Shown: piece after piece, positions 8,599 through 18,130 of the stretch
Layout: each line of letters starts with the position of its first letter
Numbering within the stretch: position 1 is the first letter of the stretch
Assembly: GCA_048814795.1 (NCBI GenBank)
Contig: CP184673.1
Coordinates: forward strand, 1,302,001 to 1,366,000
Direction: 5' to 3'
Source: Thermatribacter sp048814795
Lineage (GTDB): Bacteria; Atribacterota; Atribacteria; Atribacterales; Thermatribacteraceae
Length of the DNA: 64,000 nucleotides
The notes under the pieces: generated by a model
Seen by the model: the letters and a program-made list of their open reading frames with translations, nothing else
The model's database searches: none
Told to the model about the DNA's origin: nothing
Position numbers and translations under genes: made by a program

Positions 8599-9736
8599 AA
8601 GTTTTTCCTCCTTTTATATCTTCAACAATTGTTTCAGCAATTTTTTTTGCAGCTTTTTCCAGGCCTAAATTTGTTGGGTCTTCGTCCTGGGTTTCCTGAT
8701 ATTGAACTTTGCTTCTTTTGCTCGATTGATATAAATTTTCTATAGCTTCTTTTAAAGAACAGGGAGTAAGTTCTTCCTCCTGAATTATTTCAACTTTTTG
8801 TTTTTTTTGCAACCATAACGCATTGTAGTATTGATGATTTTCAGCGGCCTCTTTTAAGGGGATCAGGACGCTCGGTATTCCAAACCACAGCAACTCAAAA
8901 ATAGTGCTGGCACCAGCTCTGCATATGGCGAGGTCGGAGGCAGCATAAAGCATTCCCGGTGAATCTGAAAAAGGAATTGGCTTGTAGTATTTTGAAGAAG
9001 TAATTTTACAAGCGGCAGTAAAATCTTTGTTACCGGTAAGATGAAGGATCTGAAAGGACTTGTCAATTAATTCCTCGAGTATCTTCCATAAAGTAAGGTT
9101 TATTATTTCTGCTCCCAAGCTGCCTCCCATTACTAAAATGGTAGGTTTTTGGGCTTCCAGAGCCAATTTTTCGCGTGCCTCGACTTTACGATTTTTCCAG
9201 AACAGTAAGTCCTTTCGTAAGGGGTTTCCAGTTACAATTACCTTTTCTTTTGGGAAGTAAGATTTACTTTCGGGTACAGATACAAAAATCCGTTTAGCCC
9301 ACTTACCTATAACCCGGTTGGCCATGCCCGGTAGCGCGTTTTGTTCGTGCACAAAAATAGGAATGTCCAAGATCCTTGCCCAAAAGGCAGTGAGTAGCGA
9401 AGGATAACTTCCCATGCAAAGCAGAGCATCAGGTTGAGTCTTCAGGATTACAGCAAGAGCTTGCCATATACCTATTGAATTGGTAGCGAAGGCTTTCAGC
9501 AAGTTGATATTCAGGGACCTATTCCAACCCCTGGCTTTAATGGCAAAAAAGGGAAGCTTCTTTGATTCAAGAAGTGCTTTTTCCAATTTTCTTGTGCCTC
9601 CAACAAAAAACACTTTTCCTCCCGGGTTTAATTCCCTTAGTTCCTCCACTATTGCAAGGGAGGGAAATATGTGCCCCCCCGTTCCTCCTGCAGCGATAAG
9701 GATATTAAAATTTGTTATTTTGGAATTTGTTTTCAT
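8591..9736 (-). CDS. murG: UDP-GlcNAc:lipid I N-acetylglucosaminyltransferase MurG
   Basis: The membrane-associated GT-B glycosyltransferase that makes lipid II. The 381-aa protein shows the N-terminal GGTGGHIFPSL loop, HEQNALPG, MGGSLGAE at the start of the C-domain and the donor-binding segment ICRAGASTIFELL with PLKEAAENHQ. The start lies inside the 3' end of ftsW (32-bp overlap) and has only a weak ribosome site, consistent with coupling. Length is slightly above average because of a C-terminal extension. Confidence 0.96.
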   Translation of the reverse strand: MKTNSKITNFNILIAAGGTGGHIFPSLAIVEELRELNPGGKVFFVGGTRKLEKALLESKKLPFFAIKARGWNRSLNINLLKAFATNSIGIWQALAVILKTQPDALLCMGSYPSLLTAFWARILDIPIFVHEQNALPGMANRVIGKWAKRIFVSVPESKSYFPKEKVIVTGNPLRKDLLFWKNRKVEAREKLALEAQKPTILVMGGSLGAEIINLTLWKILEELIDKSFQILHLTGNKDFTAACKITSSKYYKPIPFSDSPGMLYAASDLAICRAGASTIFELLWFGIPSVLIPLKEAAENHQYYNALWLQKKQKVEIIQEEELTPCSLKEAIENLYQSSKRSKVQYQETQDEDPTNLGLEKAAKKIAETIVEDIKGGKTFE

Positions 9737-10859
9737 AGGCTATGTTAAATAGTATACCCAGTTGAAACATGGTGACCACCAGGGAAGAGTTCCCATAGCT
9801 TATTAAAGGTAGAGTTATTCCAGTTACAGGAATGATACCTGTTACTCCTCCTATGTTTATAAAAGCTTGCAGTGTAATGCTAGCCGTAATACCCATTCCT
9901 AACACAGCTTGAAAATTGTCTTTGGAACTGGTTGCTATTTTCCAGCCTTTCCAAAGAACAACCATAAAAAGAACCATTACAAAGATGGCACCCAGGAAAC
10001 CCAGTTCCTCTCCAATAATAGCAAAAATGAAATCAGTATGTCGGTCAGGCAAAAAGAAAAATTTTTGTCTGCTTTCTCCAAGTCCTTTACCGAAGATGCC
10101 TCCAGAACCCAGTGCTATTAAAGACTGGACGATTTGAAAGCCCTTTCCCTGAGGATCATTCCAGGGATTGAGGAATGCCTCTATTCTTCTCATCCAGTAC
10201 TCCTTGCCGCTGAAAAGCACCAGAAATATGCCGCTTGGAAGAAGAGTTCCTATGCAAATGAGAAGGTGAAAAAGTCTACTTCCACCTACAAATAAGGTTA
10301 TCAAAGTTATTGCTATAATAAAGGAGGCAGTGCCCAGATCTGGTTCCAGGAGAATGAGAAGGCATATAATGCCTATCATCAAGAAAGAAGGCAAAACTCC
10401 CAGCCAGAAATCTTTGATTCTTTCCTGGTGAGTGCTTAAAGCAGAAGCCAGGTAAAGTAGGACACTGAATTTGGCAAATTCCGATGGCTGGAGATTGAAT
10501 GGTCCAAAAGAAAGCCAGCGTGCCGACCCTCCTCCCTCTCGTCCAATAACTGGAAAAAAGACCATTAAAAGCAACAGAAGGTTGAGAAGCAGAATTCTCG
10601 AGCTCAGCTGACGAAGCTTCTGAAGAGAAAGAAGAGAACCGAGAAGGAAAAAAGGAACTGAAAGCAAAACGCCTAAAAGATGTCTTTTCAAGAAGAATAG
10701 TACATCGTGGTAGGCATATATACTTGTAGTCATGCTGGCGCTGAAAACCATTATAATTCCCGTTGACAAAAGGATTACTGTGTTCCAGAAAAGTACCGGT
10801 TCTGCTTTCCAGCGTGAAAACCAGTGTTTTTTTATTTTTGTTGAACTGGTTGATAACAT
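9705..10859 (-). CDS. ftsW: SEDS peptidoglycan polymerase / division protein FtsW
   Basis: A multi-pass SEDS glycosyltransferase that works with FtsI in septal wall synthesis. From the ATG at 10859 it is 384 aa with about ten membrane segments. Family features include GGSARWLSFG with QPSEFAKFS, LLEPDLGTA, the GKGLGES/PDRHTDFIFA loop and the final PLISYGNSS. An upstream ATG (11087) would add 76 residues encoded in an alternative frame of murD, and that stretch is Cys/Pro/Thr-rich and unlike FtsW, so I reject it. The true start has a poor ribosome site, so its position carries some doubt. Confidence 0.93.
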   Translation of the reverse strand: MLSTSSTKIKKHWFSRWKAEPVLFWNTVILLSTGIIMVFSASMTTSIYAYHDVLFFLKRHLLGVLLSVPFFLLGSLLSLQKLRQLSSRILLLNLLLLLMVFFPVIGREGGGSARWLSFGPFNLQPSEFAKFSVLLYLASALSTHQERIKDFWLGVLPSFLMIGIICLLILLEPDLGTASFIIAITLITLFVGGSRLFHLLICIGTLLPSGIFLVLFSGKEYWMRRIEAFLNPWNDPQGKGFQIVQSLIALGSGGIFGKGLGESRQKFFFLPDRHTDFIFAIIGEELGFLGAIFVMVLFMVVLWKGWKIATSSKDNFQAVLGMGITASITLQAFINIGGVTGIIPVTGITLPLISYGNSSLVVTMFQLGILFNIAYENKFQNNKF

Positions 10860-10866
10860 TGGGTTT

Positions 10867-12213
10867 TCAACTTTTAGCAAGTCCATGGACAATGTTTTTA
10901 AAGTGTTCACCTCTTTCTTCAAAGTTCCTGTATTGGTCCCAGCTGGTGCAACCCGGAGAAAACAAAATGGAATCACCCCTGGATGCTTTGAGCAGAGCTT
11001 GTTCCACCGCTTCTTCGAGATTATTGCAAATTGAGAGGACGGGAAAGTCTGATAGGGATTTGTAAATAAGCGGTGCCGATTCTCCAAAGAGGATTATTGC
11101 CCTGACCTTATCTGGATTAAGAGTTGTTGTGAGTTCAGAAAAATCTTTTACTTTGGCTCTACCCCCCATTATCAGAATGATCGGCCCATTTAAGGCTTCA
11201 AGTGCCGCTTTTGTTGCCGAAGGAGTAGTTGATTTGGAATCATTGAAAAAGGATATTCCTCCAACTTCGCGCACTTTTTCTAAGCGGTGGGGCAATCCTT
11301 GAAAGCTACCCAGAGAGCTGGCTATTACATCAGGGTCTATTCCAGCTTCACAACAGATAGCTGTTGCACAGGTCAGATTTTCAAGATTATGTCTTCCGGG
11401 AAGGTTCCAGTCAGAGACGTAGAAAAGGGTTTTTTCAATGCCATCTTTCTTCTTACACAAACGATTTTGATTCCAAAAGTAACCTTCTTGAAGAGCCCTC
11501 ATTGCCGAAAAAGTTACCAGTTGGGACTTAATACCAGAAACACTTCTGGCCATCCATTGAGGATGAGTCAGGTTGATGATTGCTATATCTTCCTTTCGCT
11601 GATTGGCGAATATTTTTTGCTTGGCGGAAAAATAGCTTTCCATGCTTCCATGCCGGTCAAGATGATTGGGGAAAATATTAAGTAGGGCTGCGATGTGAAA
11701 ACGAGCATTAATAATTCTTTCCAGTTGGAAACTGCTTACTTCCAGAATTGCCCATTCAAGAGCAGCTTTATCAAGCAGAATCTCGGCAACTGGTGTTCCG
11801 AAGTTTCCTCCTGTAAAGGCCGGGATTCCATTCTGCTCAAAAATATGACTTACTAAAGCGGTAGTTGTGCTCTTCCCGTTGGAGCCAGTTATGACTATGG
11901 TGGGAATTTTTAGTTCTTCCATGACCAATTCCAGGTCACTGATTATTGGCGTGTTGCTTTTGGACAGTTTGCTGAGGAGAGAATGCTGTCCGATGCCAGG
12001 GCTTACGATGCACTTTTTGAAAGGGATTTTTCCTATTTTTTGCCATTCTGACCTGGCGAGAAAGTAAAAGTTGGGGTTTTGAGTCAGGAAGGCTGGTAGC
12101 TCCTGTGCGGTTTTGTAGTCGTCTATTGCCCAAACTTTTTCCCCTCTTGAGAGGAGTAATTTGGCAACCGAAACGCCTGCTTTTCCCAGACCTATTACAA
12201 GGTAATTGCTCAT
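10867..12213 (-). CDS. murD: UDP-N-acetylmuramoyl-L-alanine--D-glutamate ligase MurD
   Basis: The ligase adding D-Glu to UDP-MurNAc-L-Ala. The 448-aa protein contains the N-terminal GLGKAGVS loop, ATP motif ITGSNGKSTTTAL near residue 110, NHLDRHG, the FNDSKSTTPSAT segment and a terminal SPGCTSWDQY motif typical of MurD. ATG preceded by GGAGATAAAGGA. Four bases separate it from the mraY stop upstream. Confidence 0.97.
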   Translation of the reverse strand: MSNYLVIGLGKAGVSVAKLLLSRGEKVWAIDDYKTAQELPAFLTQNPNFYFLARSEWQKIGKIPFKKCIVSPGIGQHSLLSKLSKSNTPIISDLELVMEELKIPTIVITGSNGKSTTTALVSHIFEQNGIPAFTGGNFGTPVAEILLDKAALEWAILEVSSFQLERIINARFHIAALLNIFPNHLDRHGSMESYFSAKQKIFANQRKEDIAIINLTHPQWMARSVSGIKSQLVTFSAMRALQEGYFWNQNRLCKKKDGIEKTLFYVSDWNLPGRHNLENLTCATAICCEAGIDPDVIASSLGSFQGLPHRLEKVREVGGISFFNDSKSTTPSATKAALEALNGPIILIMGGRAKVKDFSELTTTLNPDKVRAIILFGESAPLIYKSLSDFPVLSICNNLEEAVEQALLKASRGDSILFSPGCTSWDQYRNFEERGEHFKNIVHGLAKS

Positions 12214-12217
12214 TCCT

Positions 12218-13189
12218 TTATCTCCCCATTCCGTAAAGAGCCAGAAGACAGCCCAGACACTGAATGATCCAAAAGCGAGTGGTTATAAAACTCTCTTTAA
12301 GTCCTTTGAGTTCAAAATGATGGTGAATTGGACTCATAAGAAAAACCCTCTTTTTGAAGAACTTATAGTAAAAGACCTGAATTATTACTGAGAGGGTGTC
12401 GACAATGTAGATTATACCTGAAAAGATAATGAGTAGAGATTGTCCCGATAGCAAAGCCACTACGGCTATAATGGCACCTATGAAAAGAGACCCCGAATCT
12501 CCCATAAATATCTTTGCTGGCCAGGCGTTAAAATATAGGAAGGCCATCAGTGAGCCGCTTATTGCAAAACAAAATCCTGCATAGTGGGGCATGTTTTTAA
12601 GGAGAAAAAAACTGCTCCAGAATAACATGGTCAAAAATCCACATCCTCCGGCCAGGCCATCAAGACCATCCGTTATATTGAAGGCATTTGTGGTAGCAAT
12701 TAAAAGGAATACCCCATAAAAGAAAAAAGACCAGGGAGTCAAAATAAGTTGCTTTTCGGAAAAAGGAAGATTTATTTGATGAGGAAAGATTTCCCTGCCC
12801 AGGACCATTATCAGCATACTGAATAAAAGTTGGAAAAGTAACTTGTTTCTGGCTTTTATTCCCCAGGGACGATTATGAAAGATTTTCAACAGGTCGTCGA
12901 TAAGACCTATCCCGAAGAAGCCTAAGGTTCCTAAAAAGACGGGAATAAGTAAGGGATGATTGCTTGTTCCAGAGAAAAACAAGAAAACCAGAACTGTTGT
13001 CAGGGCAATGATCACTCCGCCCCCGCTGGGTGTATTTTCCTTGTGAAGGTGCAATTCCGGTCCTTCTTTTTTGATTTTCTGCCCTACTTTTCTTTTGTTC
13101 TGCCAGCGAATGTAGGGGGGAAACAGCGCAAAGCTCAATGCAAAGTTAATCAGAAATAGAAGTATAGACTCTTTTAGATCTGGATACAT
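12218..13189 (-). CDS. mraY: Phospho-N-acetylmuramoyl-pentapeptide transferase MraY
   Basis: An integral membrane enzyme that transfers phospho-MurNAc-pentapeptide from UDP to undecaprenyl phosphate, making lipid I. The 323-aa protein has about ten membrane helices, the catalytic stretch NAFNITDGLDGLAGG, FMGDSGSLFIGA and the late MSPIHHHFEL histidine motif. A GTG 15 bp upstream could extend it by five residues; I prefer the ATG at 13189 because GGAGG lies eight bases before it. It overlaps murF by 16 bp. Confidence 0.96.
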   Translation of the reverse strand: MYPDLKESILLFLINFALSFALFPPYIRWQNKRKVGQKIKKEGPELHLHKENTPSGGGVIIALTTVLVFLFFSGTSNHPLLIPVFLGTLGFFGIGLIDDLLKIFHNRPWGIKARNKLLFQLLFSMLIMVLGREIFPHQINLPFSEKQLILTPWSFFFYGVFLLIATTNAFNITDGLDGLAGGCGFLTMLFWSSFFLLKNMPHYAGFCFAISGSLMAFLYFNAWPAKIFMGDSGSLFIGAIIAVVALLSGQSLLIIFSGIIYIVDTLSVIIQVFYYKFFKKRVFLMSPIHHHFELKGLKESFITTRFWIIQCLGCLLALYGMGR

Positions 13190-14595
13190 TCTTTTTGCCT
13201 CCACTCTTCAGGGATGGCTTTTTCTATCTCTATTTGTCGGGAAGCCTTAAAAGCTACTACCCACCTTTCATTTTTAAAGGATAGATTTTCGATTAAAATT
13301 TTTTGAATTTCTTGATGAGAATGGGCGAGGTAAAACTTTTCTTTTTGAGGGAAGGATTGCTTGGCGAAATCCTGATAAGCCTGGTGCATTTGTGTTCCAA
13401 GTAGAATGACACTATTTATGGGTGATTTAGCAATGCTCTTAAGGAGTTTAAGATGTTCTTCTGGAGAATGCTTTCCCAACTCAAGCATGTCTCCAGCAAC
13501 GAGCCAGGTTTCCATCTTGATACTGGAAAACCTGGCGAGGAGGTTAAGTATTTTCTGGTAAGATAGCGGGTTGGCATTATACGCGTCGTTAAAAATTATA
13601 CCTTTGTTGTAGCGGAACCAGTTGCCCCTTCCTTCTGGCAGGGTTAACTGAGCAATGCTTTGAGATATCACCTCTTGCGGCATTCCCAGTCTGGTGGCAA
13701 TGTCGATGACAGGAGCAAGTAAGGGAATTAACTCGGGGAAAGGTAGAGGAGTTCGGTATGAAGAAATCCTTTTGTTTTTTGTAGTAATCTGAAAAGAGCT
13801 TTCCAATCTCTCTAATTCCAGTTCAACATGTGTAACTCGAAGCATGCTTTCAGGGTTTTGACCAAAAGTTATCACTGGTATTTCGTATTTCGAGGCTTTT
13901 TGCTGGATGATTGGCCACCAGGGGTTGTCAATGTTGAGATAAACAAGTTTGGTGTCTTCGCTTATCAGCTGGGCTTTTTCGTAGGCTACTTCTCTTTCGT
14001 TGATTAAGCCCTCAAGATGCCCTTTGCCCAGACTTGTGAAAATTACTATGTTGGGCTTAATAACCTGGGATAGTTCTTTCATCTCGCCTTTCTGGTTAAT
14101 GCCGGCCTCAAAAATCCAGAGATCACTCTCTTTTTGAAAATTGCATACCGACCAGGAAATTCCTATTAGAGTGTTGTAGCTTTTGGGAGTTATTTCTACA
14201 CGTAGATTTTTACTTAAAACCTGATATAAAAAGTTTTTGCAGCTGGTTTTACCAGCGGTGCCGGTGAGAGCTATCCTGATTTTAGGGTGTTTTATGATTG
14301 TTTGCTCGGCAAGCTTTCTCAGCCCCTGGATGGTATCCTTTACTCTGAAAACGTGCACTCCTTTTTCTCTGATTAAAGGAGGTTCTTTTTGCACCACCAG
14401 TCCACTTGCTCCTTTATCCAGTGCTTCTTCTATAAAATAATGGCCGTCGCTTTTTTGACCGGGAAGTGCAAAGAAAAGCTGATTTGACCTGCACTCTCTA
14501 CTATCGATAGCTACTCCTTCAAAAAACCTGGTGACACCTTTCTGGGTTGGTTCTATTTGAAGAGCAGCTGCGACTTCCTCAACTTTAATCTTCAT
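13174..14595 (-). CDS. murF: UDP-MurNAc-tripeptide--D-Ala-D-Ala ligase MurF
   Basis: Adds D-Ala-D-Ala to the UDP-MurNAc-tripeptide. In the 473-aa form the MurF N-domain (IDSRECRSNQLFFAL, DGHYF) precedes the ATP loop GTAGKTSCKNF, the EAGINQKGEM segment, FNDAYNANP and VAGDMLELG. The ATG at 14595 overlaps the end of murE and has GGAAG just before it. A 20-residue upstream extension starting at 14655 would lie wholly inside murE and is not family-like. No ddl gene is seen in this cluster. Confidence 0.95.
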   Translation of the reverse strand: MKIKVEEVAAALQIEPTQKGVTRFFEGVAIDSRECRSNQLFFALPGQKSDGHYFIEEALDKGASGLVVQKEPPLIREKGVHVFRVKDTIQGLRKLAEQTIIKHPKIRIALTGTAGKTSCKNFLYQVLSKNLRVEITPKSYNTLIGISWSVCNFQKESDLWIFEAGINQKGEMKELSQVIKPNIVIFTSLGKGHLEGLINEREVAYEKAQLISEDTKLVYLNIDNPWWPIIQQKASKYEIPVITFGQNPESMLRVTHVELELERLESSFQITTKNKRISSYRTPLPFPELIPLLAPVIDIATRLGMPQEVISQSIAQLTLPEGRGNWFRYNKGIIFNDAYNANPLSYQKILNLLARFSSIKMETWLVAGDMLELGKHSPEEHLKLLKSIAKSPINSVILLGTQMHQAYQDFAKQSFPQKEKFYLAHSHQEIQKILIENLSFKNERWVVAFKASRQIEIEKAIPEEWRQKECIQI

Positions 14596-16087
14596 CTTCT
14601 TCCAAAAACTCCTTGGCAACCTGATAGTCGTTGTGAGGGTAATTCTGGTTAGCAACTATCTGGAAGCGTTCAGGTCCTTTTCCGGCGAGAAAAACTGCAT
14701 CTCCCTTTTTAGCTTCTTTCAGTGCTTTTTGTATAGCTTCTTTGCGGTCAGGAATGACATAATATTTTACTTCTTTTTGTTTGGCTACTTCTTGTACTCC
14801 TTCTAAAGCATCGTGGATAGTTTGCATAGGATCCTCATTACGAGGATTGTCAGTACTTATAATACATACATCACTGTATTGAGCAACAACCTTCCCCATT
14901 AATGGCCTTTTGGCACGATCTCTTTCTCCCCCACAACCAAAGACAGTTATTAAATTACCTTTTATACTCTTACGGATCAGGGATAGAGATTTTTGCAAAC
15001 CGTGCCAGTTGTGCGCAAAATCGACTATTACTTCTATGCTCCTTTTGTTCTCCACCTTCTCCCATCTTCCAGGTATTTTCCTGGTATTCTCGAGCCCTTC
15101 TTTTACTTTTTCCAGGGGCACGCCGGCAGTGAGGGCCATTCCTGCAGCGGCTAATGCATTGTACACGTTATGTTCTCCGGGAAAATTGATGGCAATCTTT
15201 GTCTTGCCCCAGGGAGTATTCATAATAAAGCTGGTCTGGTAAAGCGAATGCTTTATTCTTTCGGCGCTGATATCTGCTTTTTCTTTTAAGCCGAAACCAA
15301 GACGGGCTATCCCCAATGCTTCGAGCATTTTCTGGCAATGTGGGTCGTCTGCATTGAAAAGTGCCATTCGCGGGTAACTTTTGCCGAGATTTTCCTCGAG
15401 CATTCTAAAAAGTTTTCTCTTGCTTTGAAAGTAATCCTTGAAATCCAGGTGAAACTCCATATGTTCTGGAATCAGATTGGTTATCACTGCATAATCAAAG
15501 GAAACTCCTTGTAGTCTTCCCAGAGCCAAACCATGCGAGGAAACTTCAATTACGGCATTCTGGATACCCATCTTTAGCATGGTATGCAAATAATTTTGAA
15601 TGTTTATCGATTCCTCAGTGGTGTTTAGGGGTTCAAATTCCAGAGGACCAATTGCATTCAAACAGGTGGTTAGAAGGCCGGAAGGAATCCCGGATGTTTC
15701 CAGGATATTTCTTAAGAAAAAGCAGGTAGTTGTTTTTCCGTTAGTTCCGGTTACTCCAAAAATTCGCATCTTTCGAGAAGGATTGCCGAAAAAAGGGCTG
15801 GCTATTTTGTTGAGCGCTTCCCGGCTTTTTTCAACAAGAACCCAGGACGCGTTTTTCTGATTCGGCAGACAGGGTTCTTTCTCCACCACTAAAATTCCTG
15901 CTCCTCGCTCCAGGGCTTCCTCAAGGTATTGATGCCCATCCGTGTTATTTCCAGAGATAGCAAAGAAAGCAAAATGAGGTTTTACCTTTTTTGAATTTAT
16001 AGCAATACCAAGAATTTCTTCTTCTGGGTTGACTATATTCATTTTTTTGTAATCAGGTAGAAGCTTTACAAATTCTTTTACTTTCAC
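14585..16087 (-). CDS. murE: UDP-MurNAc-L-Ala-D-Glu--meso-diaminopimelate ligase MurE
   Basis: Adds the third residue of the stem peptide. The 500-aa protein has the MurE N-domain, ATP loop VTGTNGKTTTCFF near residue 112, NTTEES, EVSSHGLALGR and a C-terminal STDNPRNEDP. The DNPR motif is the known marker for meso-diaminopimelate rather than lysine, so DAP-type peptidoglycan is predicted. GTG start overlapping the ftsI stop, with GGAGG ten bases upstream. The spelling of the DAP box is seen; the substrate is inferred from it. Confidence 0.96.
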   Translation of the reverse strand: MKVKEFVKLLPDYKKMNIVNPEEEILGIAINSKKVKPHFAFFAISGNNTDGHQYLEEALERGAGILVVEKEPCLPNQKNASWVLVEKSREALNKIASPFFGNPSRKMRIFGVTGTNGKTTTCFFLRNILETSGIPSGLLTTCLNAIGPLEFEPLNTTEESINIQNYLHTMLKMGIQNAVIEVSSHGLALGRLQGVSFDYAVITNLIPEHMEFHLDFKDYFQSKRKLFRMLEENLGKSYPRMALFNADDPHCQKMLEALGIARLGFGLKEKADISAERIKHSLYQTSFIMNTPWGKTKIAINFPGEHNVYNALAAAGMALTAGVPLEKVKEGLENTRKIPGRWEKVENKRSIEVIVDFAHNWHGLQKSLSLIRKSIKGNLITVFGCGGERDRAKRPLMGKVVAQYSDVCIISTDNPRNEDPMQTIHDALEGVQEVAKQKEVKYYVIPDRKEAIQKALKEAKKGDAVFLAGKGPERFQIVANQNYPHNDYQVAKEFLEEDED

Positions 16088-17763
16088 ATCGTTTTTACCT
16101 CCGCTCCGGATGGTATGATATTTTTGTATATAGCTATATCTTGAGCAATTTTTTTAAAGACAGGAGCCGCTGTGTCTCCACCATAATATTCGCCCTGAGG
16201 CTCATCGAGCACTACAATGATACCAAAACTTGGCCGAGGAAGGGGAAAGAAACCAACGAAAGAAGAAACAAATTTGTCGTTCGAATAACGACCATCGGGG
16301 TTAACTTTTTGTCCAGTACCCGTTTTCCCTGCAATACGGAGGCCCGGTAGTGAAGCCTTGATGCCGGTTCCCTTTTGCACTACCTTCTCCATCATGTTCA
16401 GTACCTTCTGCGCTGTCTGTTTGGAGATTATTCGCTTGATCGACGAGGGGTTGCTTCCTGATATTTCATAAGGGGAGCCTTTGATAATTCTGGGGGGTAT
16501 AAATGTGCCCTGATTAGCAATCATTGAAAGAGCTGTTAACATCTGAAGTGGAGTGGTCATAATTTCCTGACCTATGGATATAGCTGCTGGGGAAAGGCCA
16601 GACCATTGTTTTGGAGGACGCAGGATACCGGCTTCTTCTCCAGGTAGGTTAAGAGCGGTTTTTTCCCCCAGTTTCAATTCTTTCAGATAGGAATAGATCT
16701 TTTCTGGGTTTAAGCGCATAGCTATGGTTATGATGCCCGTATTGCAAGAGTTGATAATGATATCTTCCAGTTTTTCTTTGCCGTGAGATTTGATGTCTCT
16801 GAAGCGGTGTCCCCCAACCTTTATGGAACCATTGCAGTAGAAAGTTTCTTCGGAGTCTACTACTCCTTCTTCAAGTGCCAGAGCCATTATAAGGGGTTTT
16901 ACAATGGAACCTGGTTCAAAGAGCAGGGCTGTACCCAGATTTTTCCAGCTTTCGCGAGGATAATCTGAAAAGTGATTGTTGTTATAGTTGGGATAAGAGC
17001 ACATGGCCAATATTTCTCCTGTTTGGGGGCTATTTACAATGACTACTCCTCTTTTGGCGTTCGTTTGAGCGATCGCTTCTTGTAACCTTTTCTCTGCAAA
17101 AAATTGAATGGTACTGTCTATGGTAATTACCAGATCTTTTCCGGGTACGGGTGGAATCTCTTTTATAGTAGTGGGAATTTCCCGTCCCAAGGCATCTTTT
17201 TCACTGATGCGGTATCCAGCTTTTCCAGATAGCAATTTGTTAAAGGCAAACTCAAGTCCTTCCAAGCCCTGGTGATCAGTGCCTACAAAGCCTAAAAGAT
17301 TGCTTCCGTTAGGTGCCTGGGGGTAAAAACGAGTACACTCTCTTACCCAACCAATGCCTTGCAATTTAGCTTCGTTTAGTTGTTCACAGATTGTGGCCGG
17401 AACCTTTTTTGCTATGAGCACGGAGCTTAATTCAGAATCCAGTTTTTGCCGGATTTCTGAATAGGAAATTTCCAATATCTGGGAAAGCACTTTAGCTGTT
17501 TGGGTTGGGTTTTTTACTATTTTTGGATAAGCATATATGGATATCGTTTCAATATCCCGAGCAAGAACATTTCCTCCCCGATCCACTATTTCACCACGGG
17601 GTGCGGGTATTTCTTCTATTTTCAGACGCTGTGCAGTCTTTTCCAGGTAAAAATTTTTGTTGATTACCTGCAAGGAGAACAGGCGAAGACCAGCCAGCAG
17701 AAACAGTATGGTAATGAATATACTCAGGAATAAGGATCTGTAAAAAAAATTCCTTCTGTTCAC
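16084..17763 (-). CDS. ftsI: Septal penicillin-binding transpeptidase FtsI (PBP2b/PBP3 class)
   Basis: A class B PBP of 559 aa that cross-links septal peptidoglycan with FtsW. It has one N-terminal membrane helix (about 10-32), a PBP dimerisation domain (PRGEIVDRGG near 55) and the transpeptidase domain with all three active-site motifs: SIVK (GSIVKP), SCN and KTG (AGKTGTGQK). No PASTA domain is present, unlike many Firmicute homologues. The GTG start has a modest ribosome site, and the 3' end overlaps murE. Confidence 0.95.
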   Translation of the reverse strand: MNRRNFFYRSLFLSIFITILFLLAGLRLFSLQVINKNFYLEKTAQRLKIEEIPAPRGEIVDRGGNVLARDIETISIYAYPKIVKNPTQTAKVLSQILEISYSEIRQKLDSELSSVLIAKKVPATICEQLNEAKLQGIGWVRECTRFYPQAPNGSNLLGFVGTDHQGLEGLEFAFNKLLSGKAGYRISEKDALGREIPTTIKEIPPVPGKDLVITIDSTIQFFAEKRLQEAIAQTNAKRGVVIVNSPQTGEILAMCSYPNYNNNHFSDYPRESWKNLGTALLFEPGSIVKPLIMALALEEGVVDSEETFYCNGSIKVGGHRFRDIKSHGKEKLEDIIINSCNTGIITIAMRLNPEKIYSYLKELKLGEKTALNLPGEEAGILRPPKQWSGLSPAAISIGQEIMTTPLQMLTALSMIANQGTFIPPRIIKGSPYEISGSNPSSIKRIISKQTAQKVLNMMEKVVQKGTGIKASLPGLRIAGKTGTGQKVNPDGRYSNDKFVSSFVGFFPLPRPSFGIIVVLDEPQGEYYGGDTAAPVFKKIAQDIAIYKNIIPSGAEVKTM

Positions 17764-17775
17764 TTTTCAAGGAAA

Positions 17776-18114
17776 TTAATCTGTTTGTTCGAAAGAATTT
17801 TGCTTTTCAACTAAACGTGCAGTAGCTGATTGGGAAATCCCTGGCAGGTTGGCCAGAAAAACTCTTTTTGTGGGTTGCTGCATTTCCAGTTTTTCCTGAG
17901 CAATTTTCTGGATACGCTCCAGAGAGGCTAACAACTTGATTTCCTTTTCCAGCTGTTCGGCCTGTGTTTTCAGAACGGCAACCTTTCTTTGACGCTCTTT
18001 AAGAAGGAGTGATTTTTCGAGCAATTTAGCCTGGAGACCAAGATAGCTGATCGATAAAACGCAGACCAGGATGATGAATATTAAAATGTAAAAGTTAATC
18101 CTTGAATTCTCCAT
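17776..18114 (-). CDS. ftsL: FtsL-like division protein
   Basis: A 112-aa bitopic protein with a short cytoplasmic end, one membrane helix (about 9-29) and then a heptad-rich coiled coil rich in Leu, Lys and Glu (about 30-80). Sequence identity in FtsL is always low, so the call rests on topology, size and its fixed place between rsmH and ftsI. It would form the FtsQ-FtsL-FtsB complex. ATG preceded by AGGGGGAG. A C-terminal tail of about 30 residues is less structured. Confidence 0.82.
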   Translation of the reverse strand: MENSRINFYILIFIILVCVLSISYLGLQAKLLEKSLLLKERQRKVAVLKTQAEQLEKEIKLLASLERIQKIAQEKLEMQQPTKRVFLANLPGISQSATARLVEKQNSFEQTD

Positions 18115-18130
18115 TTTTAACTTTCTCCCC

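Noticed and set aside
10860..11087. 76-residue N-terminal extension of FtsW
   Set aside because: It is an alternative frame of murD and unlike FtsW; the family start fits 10859.
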